Shown piece by piece: positions 17,065-26,656 of a stretch of DNA of 64,000 nucleotides; positions within the stretch are counted from its first letter, which is position 1; every line of letters starts with the position of its first letter. Made by a program: the position numbers and the translations under genes. The notes beneath the pieces were generated by a model. It was not told the DNA's origin. It saw only the letters and a list, made by a program, of their open reading frames with translations, and did not search any database. Origin of the DNA: Bacillota bacterium (GTDB lineage Bacteria > Bacillota > Bacilli > Paenibacillales > Paenibacillaceae); NCBI GenBank assembly GCA_023391635.1, contig JAEWAQ010000042.1, forward strand, positions 53,687 to 117,686, given 5' to 3'.

Positions 17065-18451
17065 GCGGATTTAATTGATCTTCGCCTTTTCTAATTTCCA
17101 AATGCAAATGAACGCCCGTCGAATTTCCCGTACTCCCCATGATGCCGATGAGATCGCCTTTTTCTAACAGCGCCCCTTTCTTTACTTTCGTTTTGCTCAT
17201 ATGGGCATACAAGGTCCTATATCCGTTCTGGTGATCGATTATCACATGATTCCCATATCCGGAATTGTAACCGACATACACCACTTTTCCGTTATCTGAG
17301 GCAAGAATGTTCCGATTATCCGAGACCATATCCGTTCCAGTATGGAGTCGCCCCCAACGCCGGCCGAACTTGCTTGTAATTTGAGGATCGGTTATCGGCC
17401 ATGCAAATGAACCGGTGCCAACTCCTTCGATAACCTTCGATCCTTGAATGACCTTTTGGGGAACGGGTTTTTCCAAATCATTCTCCTGTTGTATCTTTTC
17501 GTTCACTACTTCGCCATTCACCTTGGTCACCAAATAAGTAATTTCTTTTCTGCCGGGTATCCCATTATTGATGACTTTAGATTTACCGACCCTCAGCGTG
17601 CTATCGTAAGTGACTTCCACTGTGCTCGGAACTTCGACTGTTTCTTTAACCAACTCTTCCGTTTTCACCGATAATAACGGGCGTAAGACGGTCAAATCCA
17701 GCTCGTCGCCGATATCAATCAAGTCGTCCTTAATCCAAGGATTATTATTATAAATAACTTCCTTCGAAACGTTGAATTTCATGGCAATACAGGAAACACA
17801 ATCGCCGCTCTCGACCGAGTATATTGTTTTCTCGATGTCAATTCCCGTTATTCTGTCCATTATTTCATTTGCCGGTTGCACTTGTTCAGGATCTATCTCA
17901 ACTTTTAAAAGTTCGACATTTTCCACGAATTGTACACCCGTAACCGAACGATTCCCCGGTTCGTTCGGTTTTTGACCAGGCTGATACGAAAGTATCTTCA
18001 ATTGAGGCTTATCTGCAGACGGAATAAACTTGGATTGAAATTGTTTCAATATCTCATCTGCAACATTCTTGTTTTTTACAATTCCGATTGGATTTCCGTC
18101 GATAACTATTTTCGTGCCGAAGGCTTGCACTTTTATTTTTTGAGACAATGAATCTAATACCGTTATATTATGAATAGTCGGATTATATTTCCTTACGGAC
18201 AGAATCGATATTTGATCATCGTTTGTCAGATATTCGATACCGGGGAATTGTGTTTGAAAGGATTCCTTTTTATTCCTCACCCATTCTTCAATTATCTGGG
18301 GATCACCGACATATCCTAAATGATTCCCATTGAACTTTACTTCATAGATATTTTTATACTGAGAAGTTATCCATATTGTCGTGCAACTAATCAAGATAAT
18401 TGTGAGAATCCCGATTAACCATAACCGTTTGCTTTGAAGAGATTGTAACAT
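17048..18451 (-). CDS. M23 metallopeptidase with LysM and G5 domains
   Basis: Cell-wall protein of 467 aa anchored by an N-terminal TM (about 11-30). In order: a YabE-like N-terminal part (to about 200), LysM (about 210-255, YSVESGDCVSCIAMKFNVS), G5 (about 270-345, ending VIQGSKVIEG), and peptidase M23 (about 350-465) with zinc ligands HTGTDM and HLHLEI. It should cut peptide cross-links in peptidoglycan. First gene in this stretch of intact envelope genes of the AT-rich island. Confidence 0.9.
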   Translation of the reverse strand: MLQSLQSKRLWLIGILTIILISCTTIWITSQYKNIYEVKFNGNHLGYVGDPQIIEEWVRNKKESFQTQFPGIEYLTNDDQISILSVRKYNPTIHNITVLDSLSQKIKVQAFGTKIVIDGNPIGIVKNKNVADEILKQFQSKFIPSADKPQLKILSYQPGQKPNEPGNRSVTGVQFVENVELLKVEIDPEQVQPANEIMDRITGIDIEKTIYSVESGDCVSCIAMKFNVSKEVIYNNNPWIKDDLIDIGDELDLTVLRPLLSVKTEELVKETVEVPSTVEVTYDSTLRVGKSKVINNGIPGRKEITYLVTKVNGEVVNEKIQQENDLEKPVPQKVIQGSKVIEGVGTGSFAWPITDPQITSKFGRRWGRLHTGTDMVSDNRNILASDNGKVVYVGYNSGYGNHVIIDHQNGYRTLYAHMSKTKVKKGALLEKGDLIGIMGSTGNSTGVHLHLEIRKGEDQLNPLSYLS

Positions 18452-18554
18452 GTAACCTCCTGCAGCTCATGGAGCGTTCTTAAAATCAATCGGAAAACAT
18501 ACTACTTATCATAGTATAAAATAAATCAAAGCCATGATCATCTCATTTCATGAT

Positions 18555-19427
18555 TTAGACGCAATTTACGACGATGATTGAAATCATTATGATAATGACG
18601 AGTAAAGATAAAACAAGCGGTTTACTTGCAATCACAGGTATTTTTAATGCTGCTTGAGGATCAATCAATTGTTGCAAACGATAGTTAATGGCTTCGTTTG
18701 CGAAGTTTACTCCGTATGCTTGTTCAGCACCTTTGGAATCCTTAAACAAGGCCAACAGAACACTTCCTAATAGAAGTTCGTTTCCGGTACGATAGATCAC
18801 GAATCGATCTGCTAATAGCTCCAGCCAAATCTTATAGTAATGAACCAAGTTTTTGATAGCAGGAAGAAATGCCAAACTCTGCGCAACAATACTGAGGATA
18901 AAAATCTGCAACGGATGGCGATATTTACAGTGATACATTTCATGCAGAATGATCGATTCTAGTTCTGGTTGATTAAATTTCGCAACCAAAGCATCAGTAA
19001 GTATTATTTGGGGCGACCACCCTCCCACAGCCATCGCCATCGCGATCGGGTGGGAAATAACACGAATTCTCGCTTTCTCATTATCGAATAAAGTATTCAG
19101 TTGTTCTTCCAACAAAGGTATTGAATGAAACTTCATAAAATATCGCCATTTGCGATAATACCTGAAACGGTGGACTAGCTGCCGCAATATAACTATACCC
19201 GAAAAGAGAATAAATCCGTTCAGGCACACTTCCAAAAGAACATGGTTCGAGAAAACATCTACGACCAACGCCTTCAGAAAATTGAAGAGATTTGTATCGG
19301 CGGGTACATCTTGAATTTGATGGAAAAAAACATACCCCATTTGTGCAAACACCCATGAGCCGATAAAGACAATGCAGGCCAGAACGATCTTCGGACGACG
19401 CGGCATTTTTGGTGTCATAGCTTTCAT
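18555..19427 (-). CDS. M56 (BlaR1/MecR1-like) membrane metallopeptidase
   Basis: 290 aa with TMs at about 12-32, 48-70, 175-195 and 270-288, and the zinc motif HEMYH (about 160) in the M56 pattern SIILHEMYHCKYRHPLQ. It lacks the C-terminal penicillin-binding sensor domain of BlaR1, so the signal it senses is unknown. The start overlaps the blaI-like gene by 4 bp (ATGA). It likely cleaves or inactivates that repressor. Confidence 0.87.
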   Translation of the reverse strand: MKAMTPKMPRRPKIVLACIVFIGSWVFAQMGYVFFHQIQDVPADTNLFNFLKALVVDVFSNHVLLEVCLNGFILFSGIVILRQLVHRFRYYRKWRYFMKFHSIPLLEEQLNTLFDNEKARIRVISHPIAMAMAVGGWSPQIILTDALVAKFNQPELESIILHEMYHCKYRHPLQIFILSIVAQSLAFLPAIKNLVHYYKIWLELLADRFVIYRTGNELLLGSVLLALFKDSKGAEQAYGVNFANEAINYRLQQLIDPQAALKIPVIASKPLVLSLLVIIIMISIIVVNCV

Positions 19428-19849
19428 GATTGATGTTTCAACTCATTTAATTTTTCTTCAAGTCGTTTGATCAATCCGGGATCGGCTTTGTCCAAATTGT
19501 CAATAAGATGGCTGACCATCAGGGACCCAAAATCTTCAACAAGACCTTCAGTGACGAGTTTTGTTTGTTCCAAGATAAATTGCTCTTTTCCCTGCAGTGG
19601 GGAGAAATATGTCAGTCGATTTCGACCATTTCCGCTGGAGTCTTTATGCAGATGTCCTTTCTCAACCAGACGAATCATGACAGTCATCACGGCGTTCAGG
19701 GAAATTGGGTCTTGTCTATTCAATATTTCGTGAACCTGCTTGATGGTTAGTTTTTCTTTCTCCCAGAGTACTTCCATAATTCTTACTTCCAAAGATCCGA
19801 AGAAGCGATGCAAACCTTCCTCGTCCAAATGAATCTTTTTAACTTTCAA
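19424..19849 (-). CDS. BlaI/MecI/CopY-family repressor
   Basis: Winged-helix repressor of 141 aa. The DNA-binding part is LEVRIMEVLWEKEKLTIKQV, then AVMTVMIRLVEKGHL, followed by a dimerisation helix. It is paired with an M56 peptidase as in bla/mec systems, but no beta-lactamase is next to it, so targets may be the envelope genes around it. Confidence 0.9.
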   Translation of the reverse strand: MKVKKIHLDEEGLHRFFGSLEVRIMEVLWEKEKLTIKQVHEILNRQDPISLNAVMTVMIRLVEKGHLHKDSSGNGRNRLTYFSPLQGKEQFILEQTKLVTEGLVEDFGSLMVSHLIDNLDKADPGLIKRLEEKLNELKHQS

Positions 19850-19958
19850 CGTTTTTCCCTCCAGTCCTTATACACCCATTTTATCATGAATGCCCCGAGG
19901 ACATAACCAATAACCTTTGTTGTAATCTTTCATGGTCAACTCAGTACGTTTATGAATA

Positions 19959-20441
19959 CTATTCATTGTTGAAGGATTTCTCGTAAGCATGCACCTGATT
20001 CTTGGAATCGGTAATATTGATGGAAATGACCCATTCTCCTGGTCTCATAAAGATATTATCTTCGGCTTCATACGTGTATTTGTTGAACCCTTCAAATCCG
20101 TATGGATCCGGTCCCCCTGTAGTATATTCCAAGTTTATGGGTACGCTTTTATCATCTTCTTCCTTTTTCTTGACCCGCGCGTCTACATTTACTGGTGCGC
20201 CTATATCGGTCGGAAGCCAAACATCCAGCCTGAACCATTGCTCATTGTTGCCTTCCAAATTAATTCGAAAAGTCATATGCGCTTTATCACCCATCACATG
20301 CCAATACAAAGCTTCTTTATCATCAGGCGCCGGAGGCGATACCGTTGCTGGACGTGACCACAGCATAACTGTAGCAAATATCACAATAGCAAGCATAATA
20401 ATACAAGTGACAATTAACCATTTTTTAAATTGTTTTCTCAT
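19959..20441 (-). CDS. Membrane-anchored protein, FixH/YtkA-like fold suspected
   Basis: 160 aa with one N-terminal TM (about 8-28) and an outer beta-rich domain ending FMRPGEWVISINITDSKNQV, the finish seen in YtkA/FixH proteins. No catalytic motif is visible. It sits ahead of the bdbC/bdbD/resA-like genes, so a role around metal or thiol chemistry outside the membrane is possible but inferred. Confidence 0.5.
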   Translation of the reverse strand: MRKQFKKWLIVTCIIMLAIVIFATVMLWSRPATVSPPAPDDKEALYWHVMGDKAHMTFRINLEGNNEQWFRLDVWLPTDIGAPVNVDARVKKKEEDDKSVPINLEYTTGGPDPYGFEGFNKYTYEAEDNIFMRPGEWVISINITDSKNQVHAYEKSFNNE

Positions 20442-20457
20442 TCATTTCTGGCTCCTG

Positions 20458-20871
20458 TTATTCCCGTTTAACAAATAATAAGGTCATTGTAATCAGAATA
20501 AATGCAATCAAGGCCAAAAGCGGAATGGTGATGAATCCAAACCAATTGATATATTCTGCATTGCAGGGTACCCCATACGTACATGGCTTTATGGGTGCAA
20601 ATCCCGGTACTTTTTAATGAAACGATGAGATGCCGACCCCGACGATGGAGAGAGGTAATGCATATATTTTTATGGTTCTTTCGTAGTTGTAAGCGGCGAT
20701 GCCTAGCAATATGCTCAACGGATACATGAGAATCCTTTGATACCAGCACCACTCGCATGGGATAAATCCACGGACCTCACTGAAGTATAGGCTTCCTAAT
20801 GTCGCAACCACCGCTACAATCCAGGCAATAGACAGGAGATACGGTTGGATAGATGATCGTACTCGCCCCAT
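20458..20871 (-). pseudogene. bdbC: BdbC/DsbB-type disulfide oxidoreductase with internal stop
   Basis: The start reads ATLGSLYFSEVRGFIPCEWC, with the first redox pair C-x-x-C. After GISSFH an in-frame TAA at 20614-20616 stops the protein at 85 aa. The same frame then continues KVPGFAPIKPCTYGVPC (second Cys pair) and two more helices to a stop at 20458. Family members have about 140 aa and need both Cys pairs. A small deletion at the stop is likely because the usual linker residues are missing there. Its partner bdbD is intact. Confidence 0.8.
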
Positions 20872-20873
20872 CT

Positions 20874-21599
20874 TTATCCTCCCAACTCCTGATCGATGAT
20901 GGACTTGATCTTCTCTATATCGAAGGGATCGGTCAGGATAATGCCATTGATCATAATCGTTGGCGTCTTTTGGACATTATACTGTTTGATCAATTCGTTA
21001 TCCTTTTGAATCTGGGGTGCGCTTTGCTTGCCTGTGATATCGTCCTTCAATTTTTGCAAATCGATTTCCGGAGTGACCGAACCCGCCATTTCCAATATTT
21101 TGTCTTCCGTTATCCAAAGCTCATCATGATTCTCGCTAGGTTGTGCACGGAATAAAGACTCGTGAAACGGCCAATAAGCCTCTGCATTTTGCGAAAGCAC
21201 CGATTCTGCTGCCATTGCCCCTAGTTCCGATTCTTCACCATGAATAATCGTATTCACATAGATCAACTTAAGCTTGCCAGTTTCGATATATTGTTCTTTC
21301 AGTTCAGGGTAAATCCGCTCACCCCACGCTTTGCATGCCGGGCATTTGAAATCGCCAAATTCCACCAGTGTGACTTTCGCATTCTCCTGCCCAAAGTAGG
21401 GTTGATTGGCGATCGCGGGTTGATCGTCGACACGTTCAAGCTCCTGCGTCTTCTCGTTTGAGACTCGATTGATAAGAAATATCGCCAAGAAAAGAACGAT
21501 GATGATACTTGTGTAAATGACTAGTGTTTTCCCAGGGTTTTTCTTCGAGGTCACAATAATAGTTTTATTACTCTTATGCTTACGTTTAGATTTGGACAT
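20874..21599 (-). CDS. bdbD: DsbA-family thiol-disulfide oxidoreductase (BdbD-like)
   Basis: 241 aa. N-terminal TM (about 22-42) then a DsbA-like thioredoxin domain. The active site is CPAC (about 96, FGDFKCPACKAWG), with the cis-Pro region KTPTIMINGI. Outside the membrane it oxidises Cys pairs and is itself re-oxidised by BdbC. It ends 3 bp before the bdbC remnant. Confidence 0.9.
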   Translation of the reverse strand: MSKSKRKHKSNKTIIVTSKKNPGKTLVIYTSIIIVLFLAIFLINRVSNEKTQELERVDDQPAIANQPYFGQENAKVTLVEFGDFKCPACKAWGERIYPELKEQYIETGKLKLIYVNTIIHGEESELGAMAAESVLSQNAEAYWPFHESLFRAQPSENHDELWITEDKILEMAGSVTPEIDLQKLKDDITGKQSAPQIQKDNELIKQYNVQKTPTIMINGIILTDPFDIEKIKSIIDQELGG

Positions 21600-21628
21600 T
21601 TCGGTTCCCCTTAATAGCCAGATTGAAC

Positions 21629-22159
21629 TTATTGATCAAGCAATTTACGAATTCGATCATCAATTTGTTTTTCTGTCATCCCACCAATAAAAATATCCAT
21701 AATCTTCCCGTCTGGTTTTACAAAAAATGTAGTTGGATATTGTTTTAGCTTATATCGTCGTTCGATCGTTCTATTCTGATCAAGGAGAAGCGGAAAAGTT
21801 AGATCAAACCTTTTGGCAAAATTATTTACCGTAAACTTGTCCTCGCTTAAATTGATGGCTAAAATCTCTAGCTTTTCTGATTCCCACTTCTCATATTGGC
21901 GCTGAAATTCCGGCATTTCAATAACACAAGGCGGACAGAATGTCCCCCAAAAGTTAATCACTAACGCCTGTCCTTCATAGTCGTTCGATCGGTAAACTTG
22001 ACCGTCTGACCCTTGCAGCGAGAATTCGGGTGGACGCCCGCCAATTTTGGGGATTTCGTCGTCTGAAAGAAAGGTCTGCCCAATTGCAATGCCGCCAAAA
22101 ATCAACACGCATATGAGGATTCCGTATTGGATAATCCTTCGAGATGTCTTTCGTTTCAT
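21629..22159 (-). CDS. TlpA/ResA-like membrane-anchored thioredoxin
   Basis: 176 aa with N-terminal TM (about 10-28). The thioredoxin core has the active site WGTFCPPCVIEMPEF (about 71) and the cis-Pro segment YPTTFFVKPDG. ResA-type proteins reduce Cys in apocytochrome c; TlpA types also reduce copper-site Cys of oxidases. It overlaps lspA by 4 bp (ATGA). Confidence 0.88.
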   Translation of the reverse strand: MKRKTSRRIIQYGILICVLIFGGIAIGQTFLSDDEIPKIGGRPPEFSLQGSDGQVYRSNDYEGQALVINFWGTFCPPCVIEMPEFQRQYEKWESEKLEILAINLSEDKFTVNNFAKRFDLTFPLLLDQNRTIERRYKLKQYPTTFFVKPDGKIMDIFIGGMTEKQIDDRIRKLLDQ

Positions 22160-22617
22160 TCTTTAAACACTCCCTTAGCAGGCGTTTTCCATAGGCCAAA
22201 CAATAAGAACACGCACCCTATGAATATAAACGTATCTGCCAGGTTGAAAATGGGATAGTCGATGAAACAGACTTCAATCATATCCACAACTTCTCTTCTT
22301 ATAATGCGATCTGCAAAATTACCGACCGCCCCTCCCAATACAAGCGAAAGCCCGAATGCCGCCATTTTGTTGCTATGATGTATCTTTCGTAAGTAATAAC
22401 CCATCGCAATAATTACAATTGCCGTAACTGTGATGAGAAACCATATTTGATTTTGTAGAATGCCAAATGCCGCTCCGCTGTTTCGGTGAGATGTCAAGGA
22501 AAGAACACCCGAAAAGATTTCGACAGATTCACCGATCTTCATATTGTGAACAATCGCCAGTTTCAAAAGTTGATCGATGACAACGACAAAAAGCGAAAGA
22601 AGTATAAAAACAGGCAA
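22156..22617 (-). CDS. lspA: Lipoprotein signal peptidase (signal peptidase II)
   Basis: 153 aa, four TMs. The catalytic Asp boxes are GNFADRIIR (about 107) and FNLADTFI (about 132). It cleaves lipoprotein signal peptides. An accessory lspA copy close to cad genes is a common pattern in Bacillota metal-resistance elements. Confidence 0.92.
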   Translation of the reverse strand: MPVFILLSLFVVVIDQLLKLAIVHNMKIGESVEIFSGVLSLTSHRNSGAAFGILQNQIWFLITVTAIVIIAMGYYLRKIHHSNKMAAFGLSLVLGGAVGNFADRIIRREVVDMIEVCFIDYPIFNLADTFIFIGCVFLLFGLWKTPAKGVFKE

Positions 22618-22731
22618 TTGTCCACATCCTTCAATTTCAAGAACGATTCAACATCCTGTGGTATTTCTTAACGAAGAACGTATGCTTTTTTCACATCGTC
22701 CGTTTGAGGTCCCAACTCTGAACAAAAGTAT

Positions 22732-22886
22732 TCAAAACTTCCCCACTGTTTCTTTTTTTCTTGGTTTCCTTTTTCTTCCCACTAAAATCCTGCCAATCAA
22801 TAGAACGAGAACGAAGAGGATCAACCCCAATGCAAGATACACTAAGGAGATGCGACCGGGTAATCTCCATCCTGCAATTCAGACAT
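22732..22886 (-). pseudogene. Small single-TM protein, apparently frameshifted
   Basis: ATG 22886 reads MSELQDGDYPVASP then stops. In an overlapping frame the sequence continues with a hydrophobic helix (LVYLALGLILFVLVLLIG) and a basic tail ending ETVGKF at 22732. One frameshift would restore a protein of about 50 aa. No family recognised. Confidence 0.3.
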
Positions 22887-22922
22887 TTACGATTCCATCC
22901 TTCTATTGAATTGGGTCTAATA

Positions 22923-24013
22923 TCAGTAGTTCCGACCGGACTGTGCCCGCATTTTTATAAACCTGATGGCTGCTAACCCATTCATGAAGATCAATATCAA
23001 GAGCCAAGCGCATGTAACGGCCACCGCCCATGGAGAACGCCTGTTTACGTCCGATTTACTTTCCGTTGCCGCGGCTTGCGATGTGGGAACGCGATCATGA
23101 ATCGTTTTCTCCTCAGATTGTTGATGTTCGTGGTCAATTCTATTTTGCACATCACTTGCAAATGGAGAAGGTAGAACCTCCACCTGATTTTCTTCCAGCA
23201 AGTTGTCGAAATTCGCAAATCCGTAATCCAATAATGATGTCATGTCGGCATATAAAATCTCATCCGAAGTTGCCTTCAAGGTTACGCCGATCAGTTCGAC
23301 ATCGTTTCTTTCAGCGGAAGATACCAAAGTGAAGCCAACTTCACCGGTATAGCCATTTTTTATTCCGTTTGCTCCATCGTAACGCCAAAGCATTTTGTTA
23401 TGATTGACAAGTTCGGACTGCCACTCTTTCCCTACCCATTGCTTTGTCTTGGTACTTACAATCTGTCTGAACATGCTGTTGTTCATTGCAAAGCGAGCGA
23501 TTAGTGCCATATCTTTAGCCGTTGTATAATGATCGGAGTCGGGGAGTCCGTGTGGATTTGTAAAGTGGGTTGCTGTAATGCCGATTTTCTCTTTTACAAA
23601 TATATTCATTCTATCGGCAAATTTTTCTTTGGAGCCGTCCATTTTCTCTGCAATTTTCCGGAATTCACAAGAAGTCCATAGATCAACTTCTCCATCGTCA
23701 CTTCTTCGCCTTCTGCCAGAAATACCCTCGTCCCCTCTTCATAACGTGCTTCTTTCGAAACAATGGCCGTATTATTGTTTAAGTCGGCGTTTTCAATTGC
23801 CACAATTCCAGTAACAATCTTCGTGATACTGGCAGGATACATGCGCTTTTCGGCATTTTTGCCAAACAGAACAGTCCCCGTCTTGGCATCGATCAGAATG
23901 GCGGCTTCACTTTGGATTGCAGGTTCTTCTGTATTGGCAAATACAAAATTAGCAAACAAGAGAAACAACAAAAGTGAAACCAATGGCACCATCATCTTTG
24001 AAATCGTGGTCAT
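22923..24013 (-). pseudogene. D-alanyl-D-alanine carboxypeptidase (PBP5/DacF type), frameshifted
   Basis: The 5' frame (24013 to about 23650) has a signal peptide and the SxxK motif YPASITKI. It then reaches LIYGLLVNSG, where the family has the S-G-N motif and about six more residues. A short deletion has removed these and shifted the frame. The rest (from AEKMDGSKEKF, 23642 to 22923) is in the second frame, with IKNGYTGEVG at the KTG position and a C-terminal TM. The SxN residue is lost and KTG reads KNG, so activity is very unlikely. Confidence 0.85.
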
Positions 24014-24035
24014 GTGTCATCCTTTCCTGAACAGC

Positions 24036-24158
24036 TTAATCCGTTTGTTCTTCCTCGATATGTTTTTTATCTGCAGGCTTTAACGTTTTGGGGATTACTA
24101 TGGCAAAGACAATCAGCATCACGACAATCGCGCCGAAGAATATAGATAACTCGATCAT
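24036..24158 (-). CDS. Small membrane protein (40 aa)
   Basis: ATG 24158 with a strong AAGGAGG 7 nt upstream. One TM (about 3-23) and a charged tail ending KHIEEEQTD. It lies 22 bp ahead of the broken carboxypeptidase gene on the same strand. The ribosome binding site and composition make it credible; family unknown. Confidence 0.55.
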   Translation of the reverse strand: MIELSIFFGAIVVMLIVFAIVIPKTLKPADKKHIEEEQTD

Positions 24159-24333
24159 TGAAATCCTCCTTAAGTATATTAGACTACATATATTAGTTTA
24201 TTATTGCATACAGCAGCGCGTCAATCATTCTCCTAATATTTCAACATTTGTTCATATAATGAGTTCAATTAGTACAAACTCTTCGTATCATGAACATGTT
24301 TTATCAGCAATAGGAGGATGAGGTGCACCAAAC

Positions 24334-24361
24334 AAAAACGTCCCCCTTGTAAGAGGGACGC
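24334..24361 (-). terminator. Intrinsic terminator after the CadC-like gene
   Basis: CGTCCCTC pairs with GGGGGACG (one mismatch or G-U), followed by TTTTTG on the minus strand, 6 bp beyond the stop at 24368. Confidence 0.8.
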
Positions 24362-24367
24362 CTAGGT

Positions 24368-24733
24368 TTATTCATGTTTCAAGTGCTGCAGCGTTAAAAT
24401 AAATATCTCTTCGATATGAGAATCATCCAATGAGTAGTAAACGGTCTTTCCGGATTTCCGTCTCTTCACGATCCGAAGATTTCGCAAATAACGGAGTTGA
24501 TGCGAAATGGCCGATTGACCCATGTTGAGCAATACAGACAGATCATGAACGCAAAGTTCATCGTGCAACATTGCACCTATCAGTTTAACCCGCGTCGGGT
24601 CGCTTAAGGCTTTAAACAACTCAGCCATTTGTTCGGCGGATTGCTCGTCCACCATCTTTTGTTTGACTTGTATTAAATCAGTAGCAGTACCTGCACAAGA
24701 TTCATCGCACAGGTCGACAGTCTCTCTTTCCAT
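24368..24733 (-). CDS. cadC: ArsR-family metal sensor (CadC-like)
   Basis: 121 aa winged-helix repressor. The N-terminal arm has Cys (DLCDESC), alpha-3 has the metal-binding ELCVHDLS, then SAISHQLRYLRNLRIV as recognition helix and a C-terminal D-x-H..H helix. CadC/SmtB proteins leave DNA on binding Cd, Pb or Zn. ATG 24733 follows AAGGAGAT. Likely target is the operator in front of the cadA gene at 28874-28893, about 4 kb away. Confidence 0.85.
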   Translation of the reverse strand: MERETVDLCDESCAGTATDLIQVKQKMVDEQSAEQMAELFKALSDPTRVKLIGAMLHDELCVHDLSVLLNMGQSAISHQLRYLRNLRIVKRRKSGKTVYYSLDDSHIEEIFILTLQHLKHE

Positions 24734-24805
24734 CGGTATCTCCTTCACTTCAGACGAGGTTACCGACATTATAACAAATGGCAAGTCATTTCGGAAAGGT
24801 TACGA

Positions 24806-25879
24806 TCAAGTAATGGCTGTAATGGCTGAAACAAACGCAAAAGTAACAAATAACAATCCGGCAGTAATCGCTGATAACGGACGAAGCTCTTTGGGCGTTC
24901 GGATCATCAGATAAATCAAGTTAAGCAAGGCAACTCCACCACAAACGATGGAAATCGGTTCAAAACCAAAGTGAAAACTTTCCGTCCTCTCCGTTAATTC
25001 GCCGTGCAACCAAATATACAGCAGAGATGCGGGGGATTCCTTCAAGGTTTCGGACACGTCATGAGGAGCGGCTTGCTGATTCATGAATCCGGTAACGATG
25101 TATATCAACAAAATGAATATCCCTTCTGCTTGCGCCCACGGTTTTGGGTTAAAAGATGCTTGTCTGGAAAGTTTCCGCTTAACCCACCAACCGTTAAACA
25201 CGGCAAAAACAATCAATGGAATCCAAAGCAAGTGCTTGAGAAGCAAAGCTTGCCCGTATGGGAGAACCCAGGAATTAACATACTCAGGCGCAGCCAGCAC
25301 CGTCAACATAAATCCGGATCCCACGATAACCGTCATTGCCAACATGGCTGTCGGATGAAACCAAGTCAAAAACGATTTCCAGCGCTCAATCGGCAGGTAC
25401 TGACCTGCCAATAACAGCGTACCTGACCATAAAGATACGGCATACAGATGGAGTGTTTGCGGCACAAATCCTAATGTTCCATAGAAAGACGTTGCATGGC
25501 TTGACCATCCTTGAGCTCCCATCATGGCGACGAGCAACAGAAGACAAAGTATCCATGCTTTGCGGTTGGATTCCGGTTTTGCTATCCGTATGATGAAACA
25601 AAGACAAAGCACGATCAAAACTGTCCATAAGAAGGCTTTACCTTCGTCAAATCGAAATAATACATTCTGAACGGTTAAACCCAGTCCGAGATCTTCTGCA
25701 AAGAACATCACAATTCGCAGTATCGGGAAAATCCCGAACAAACCAATGCCGATAGCCGCTCCAGCAACAATTTTAGATGGGACTTGAAAACCCGGAGCAG
25801 TTCGAATCAGAATCAACCAGCCGGCCAATATCGCGTAACATACATACAGGAGCGGTTCCGCCAGCCAATAAAGAGCCAT
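24806..25879 (-). CDS. CopD-family copper-transport membrane protein
   Basis: 357 aa, about nine TMs. The CopD core includes GWSSHATSFYG and PEYVNSWVLPYGQALLLKHLLW. CopD proteins bring copper across the membrane together with CopC. ATG 25879 overlaps the copC stop (TAATG), so translation is coupled. A longer 5' frame exists but lacks a ribosome binding site. Confidence 0.85.
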   Translation of the reverse strand: MALYWLAEPLLYVCYAILAGWLILIRTAPGFQVPSKIVAGAAIGIGLFGIFPILRIVMFFAEDLGLGLTVQNVLFRFDEGKAFLWTVLIVLCLCFIIRIAKPESNRKAWILCLLLLVAMMGAQGWSSHATSFYGTLGFVPQTLHLYAVSLWSGTLLLAGQYLPIERWKSFLTWFHPTAMLAMTVIVGSGFMLTVLAAPEYVNSWVLPYGQALLLKHLLWIPLIVFAVFNGWWVKRKLSRQASFNPKPWAQAEGIFILLIYIVTGFMNQQAAPHDVSETLKESPASLLYIWLHGELTERTESFHFGFEPISIVCGGVALLNLIYLMIRTPKELRPLSAITAGLLFVTFAFVSAITAIT

Positions 25880-26493
25880 TATCCTTTCTTCCTTCTGACG
25901 AGTGCAATTGCAACGAAAGCTACGAGAACAACTGCGGCAAGCCCAAGAAATATCCATGAAGCATTAGAAGATGCTTCAAGCGACGTATCTTCAGAAGAAT
26001 CAGGTGCCGTCTGGGGCTGAGGCGCTTGGGAAGAAGCGACTGGACTTTGCGATCCAGATGCAACTGCTTCAGATGGTGAGGACGATGCGGACGGCTCTGT
26101 TTCCGTTGGGGCAAGACTCGGCGTTTCTGATGGCGATATCTCAATCTTGAATGAATGGGTACCTTTGATGGGATGTCCGTCCCGGCCAATAATTTTCCAA
26201 TTCACCGTATAGACGCCATTATTCAATGGCTCTTCCATCGTGCCGACCATTTGTGATTTGTTAACCTTAATATTCGAAACCTTATACGCTGTACCTGCGT
26301 CGTCAACGACTTCAAATTTGCTCAATGGCTCGATATCCGTGTTGAATTCCATTGTAATTTCCTTGAGTGCTTCCGTTACGATCTGATTGTTTTCCGGATC
26401 AGAAGATTTCAAACCCGTATGGGCAAATGCAGCATTGGGTATTAGAAATAACAAAAATAGAATTCCCAACGTACTCCAAACCATCTTTTTCAT
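25879..26493 (-). CDS. CopC-domain copper-binding protein
   Basis: 204 aa. The signal peptide ends AAFA, and the mature N-terminus is HTGLKSSDP, so the first His is the classical CopC Cu(II) ligand. The CopC domain (about 24-122) has GRDGHPIKGTHSF with the second His pair. A Ser/Pro/Glu-rich linker leads to a C-terminal TM and RRKKG. It delivers copper to the CopD encoded next. Confidence 0.92.
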   Translation of the reverse strand: MKKMVWSTLGILFLLFLIPNAAFAHTGLKSSDPENNQIVTEALKEITMEFNTDIEPLSKFEVVDDAGTAYKVSNIKVNKSQMVGTMEEPLNNGVYTVNWKIIGRDGHPIKGTHSFKIEISPSETPSLAPTETEPSASSSPSEAVASGSQSPVASSQAPQPQTAPDSSEDTSLEASSNASWIFLGLAAVVLVAFVAIALVRRKKG

Positions 26494-26600
26494 GCCAACA
26501 TCACCTTTCGGCAGTTTTGGGTTTATTATAGCTGAATATGTTTTGCAGAAAACAGGGTAAACTTCACGACTTTGTGAACAATATATATGTGATCATGCAT

Positions 26601-26623
26601 TCATACTACAATTCGTGGTATGA
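26601..26623. promoter_or_regulatory. Inverted repeat between copC and the second copD
   Basis: TCATACTAC-N5-GTGGTATGA, 9-bp arms with one mismatch, in the divergent promoter gap. A candidate operator for copper control of both units. Confidence 0.5.
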
Positions 26624-26656
26624 TTAATCTATATTTGACTACGTGAGGAGTAGGCC

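Noticed and set aside
22577..22909. Plus-strand frames opposite the lspA promoter region
   Set aside because: Low-complexity, no start signal, and opposed by a more likely small membrane gene on the other strand.
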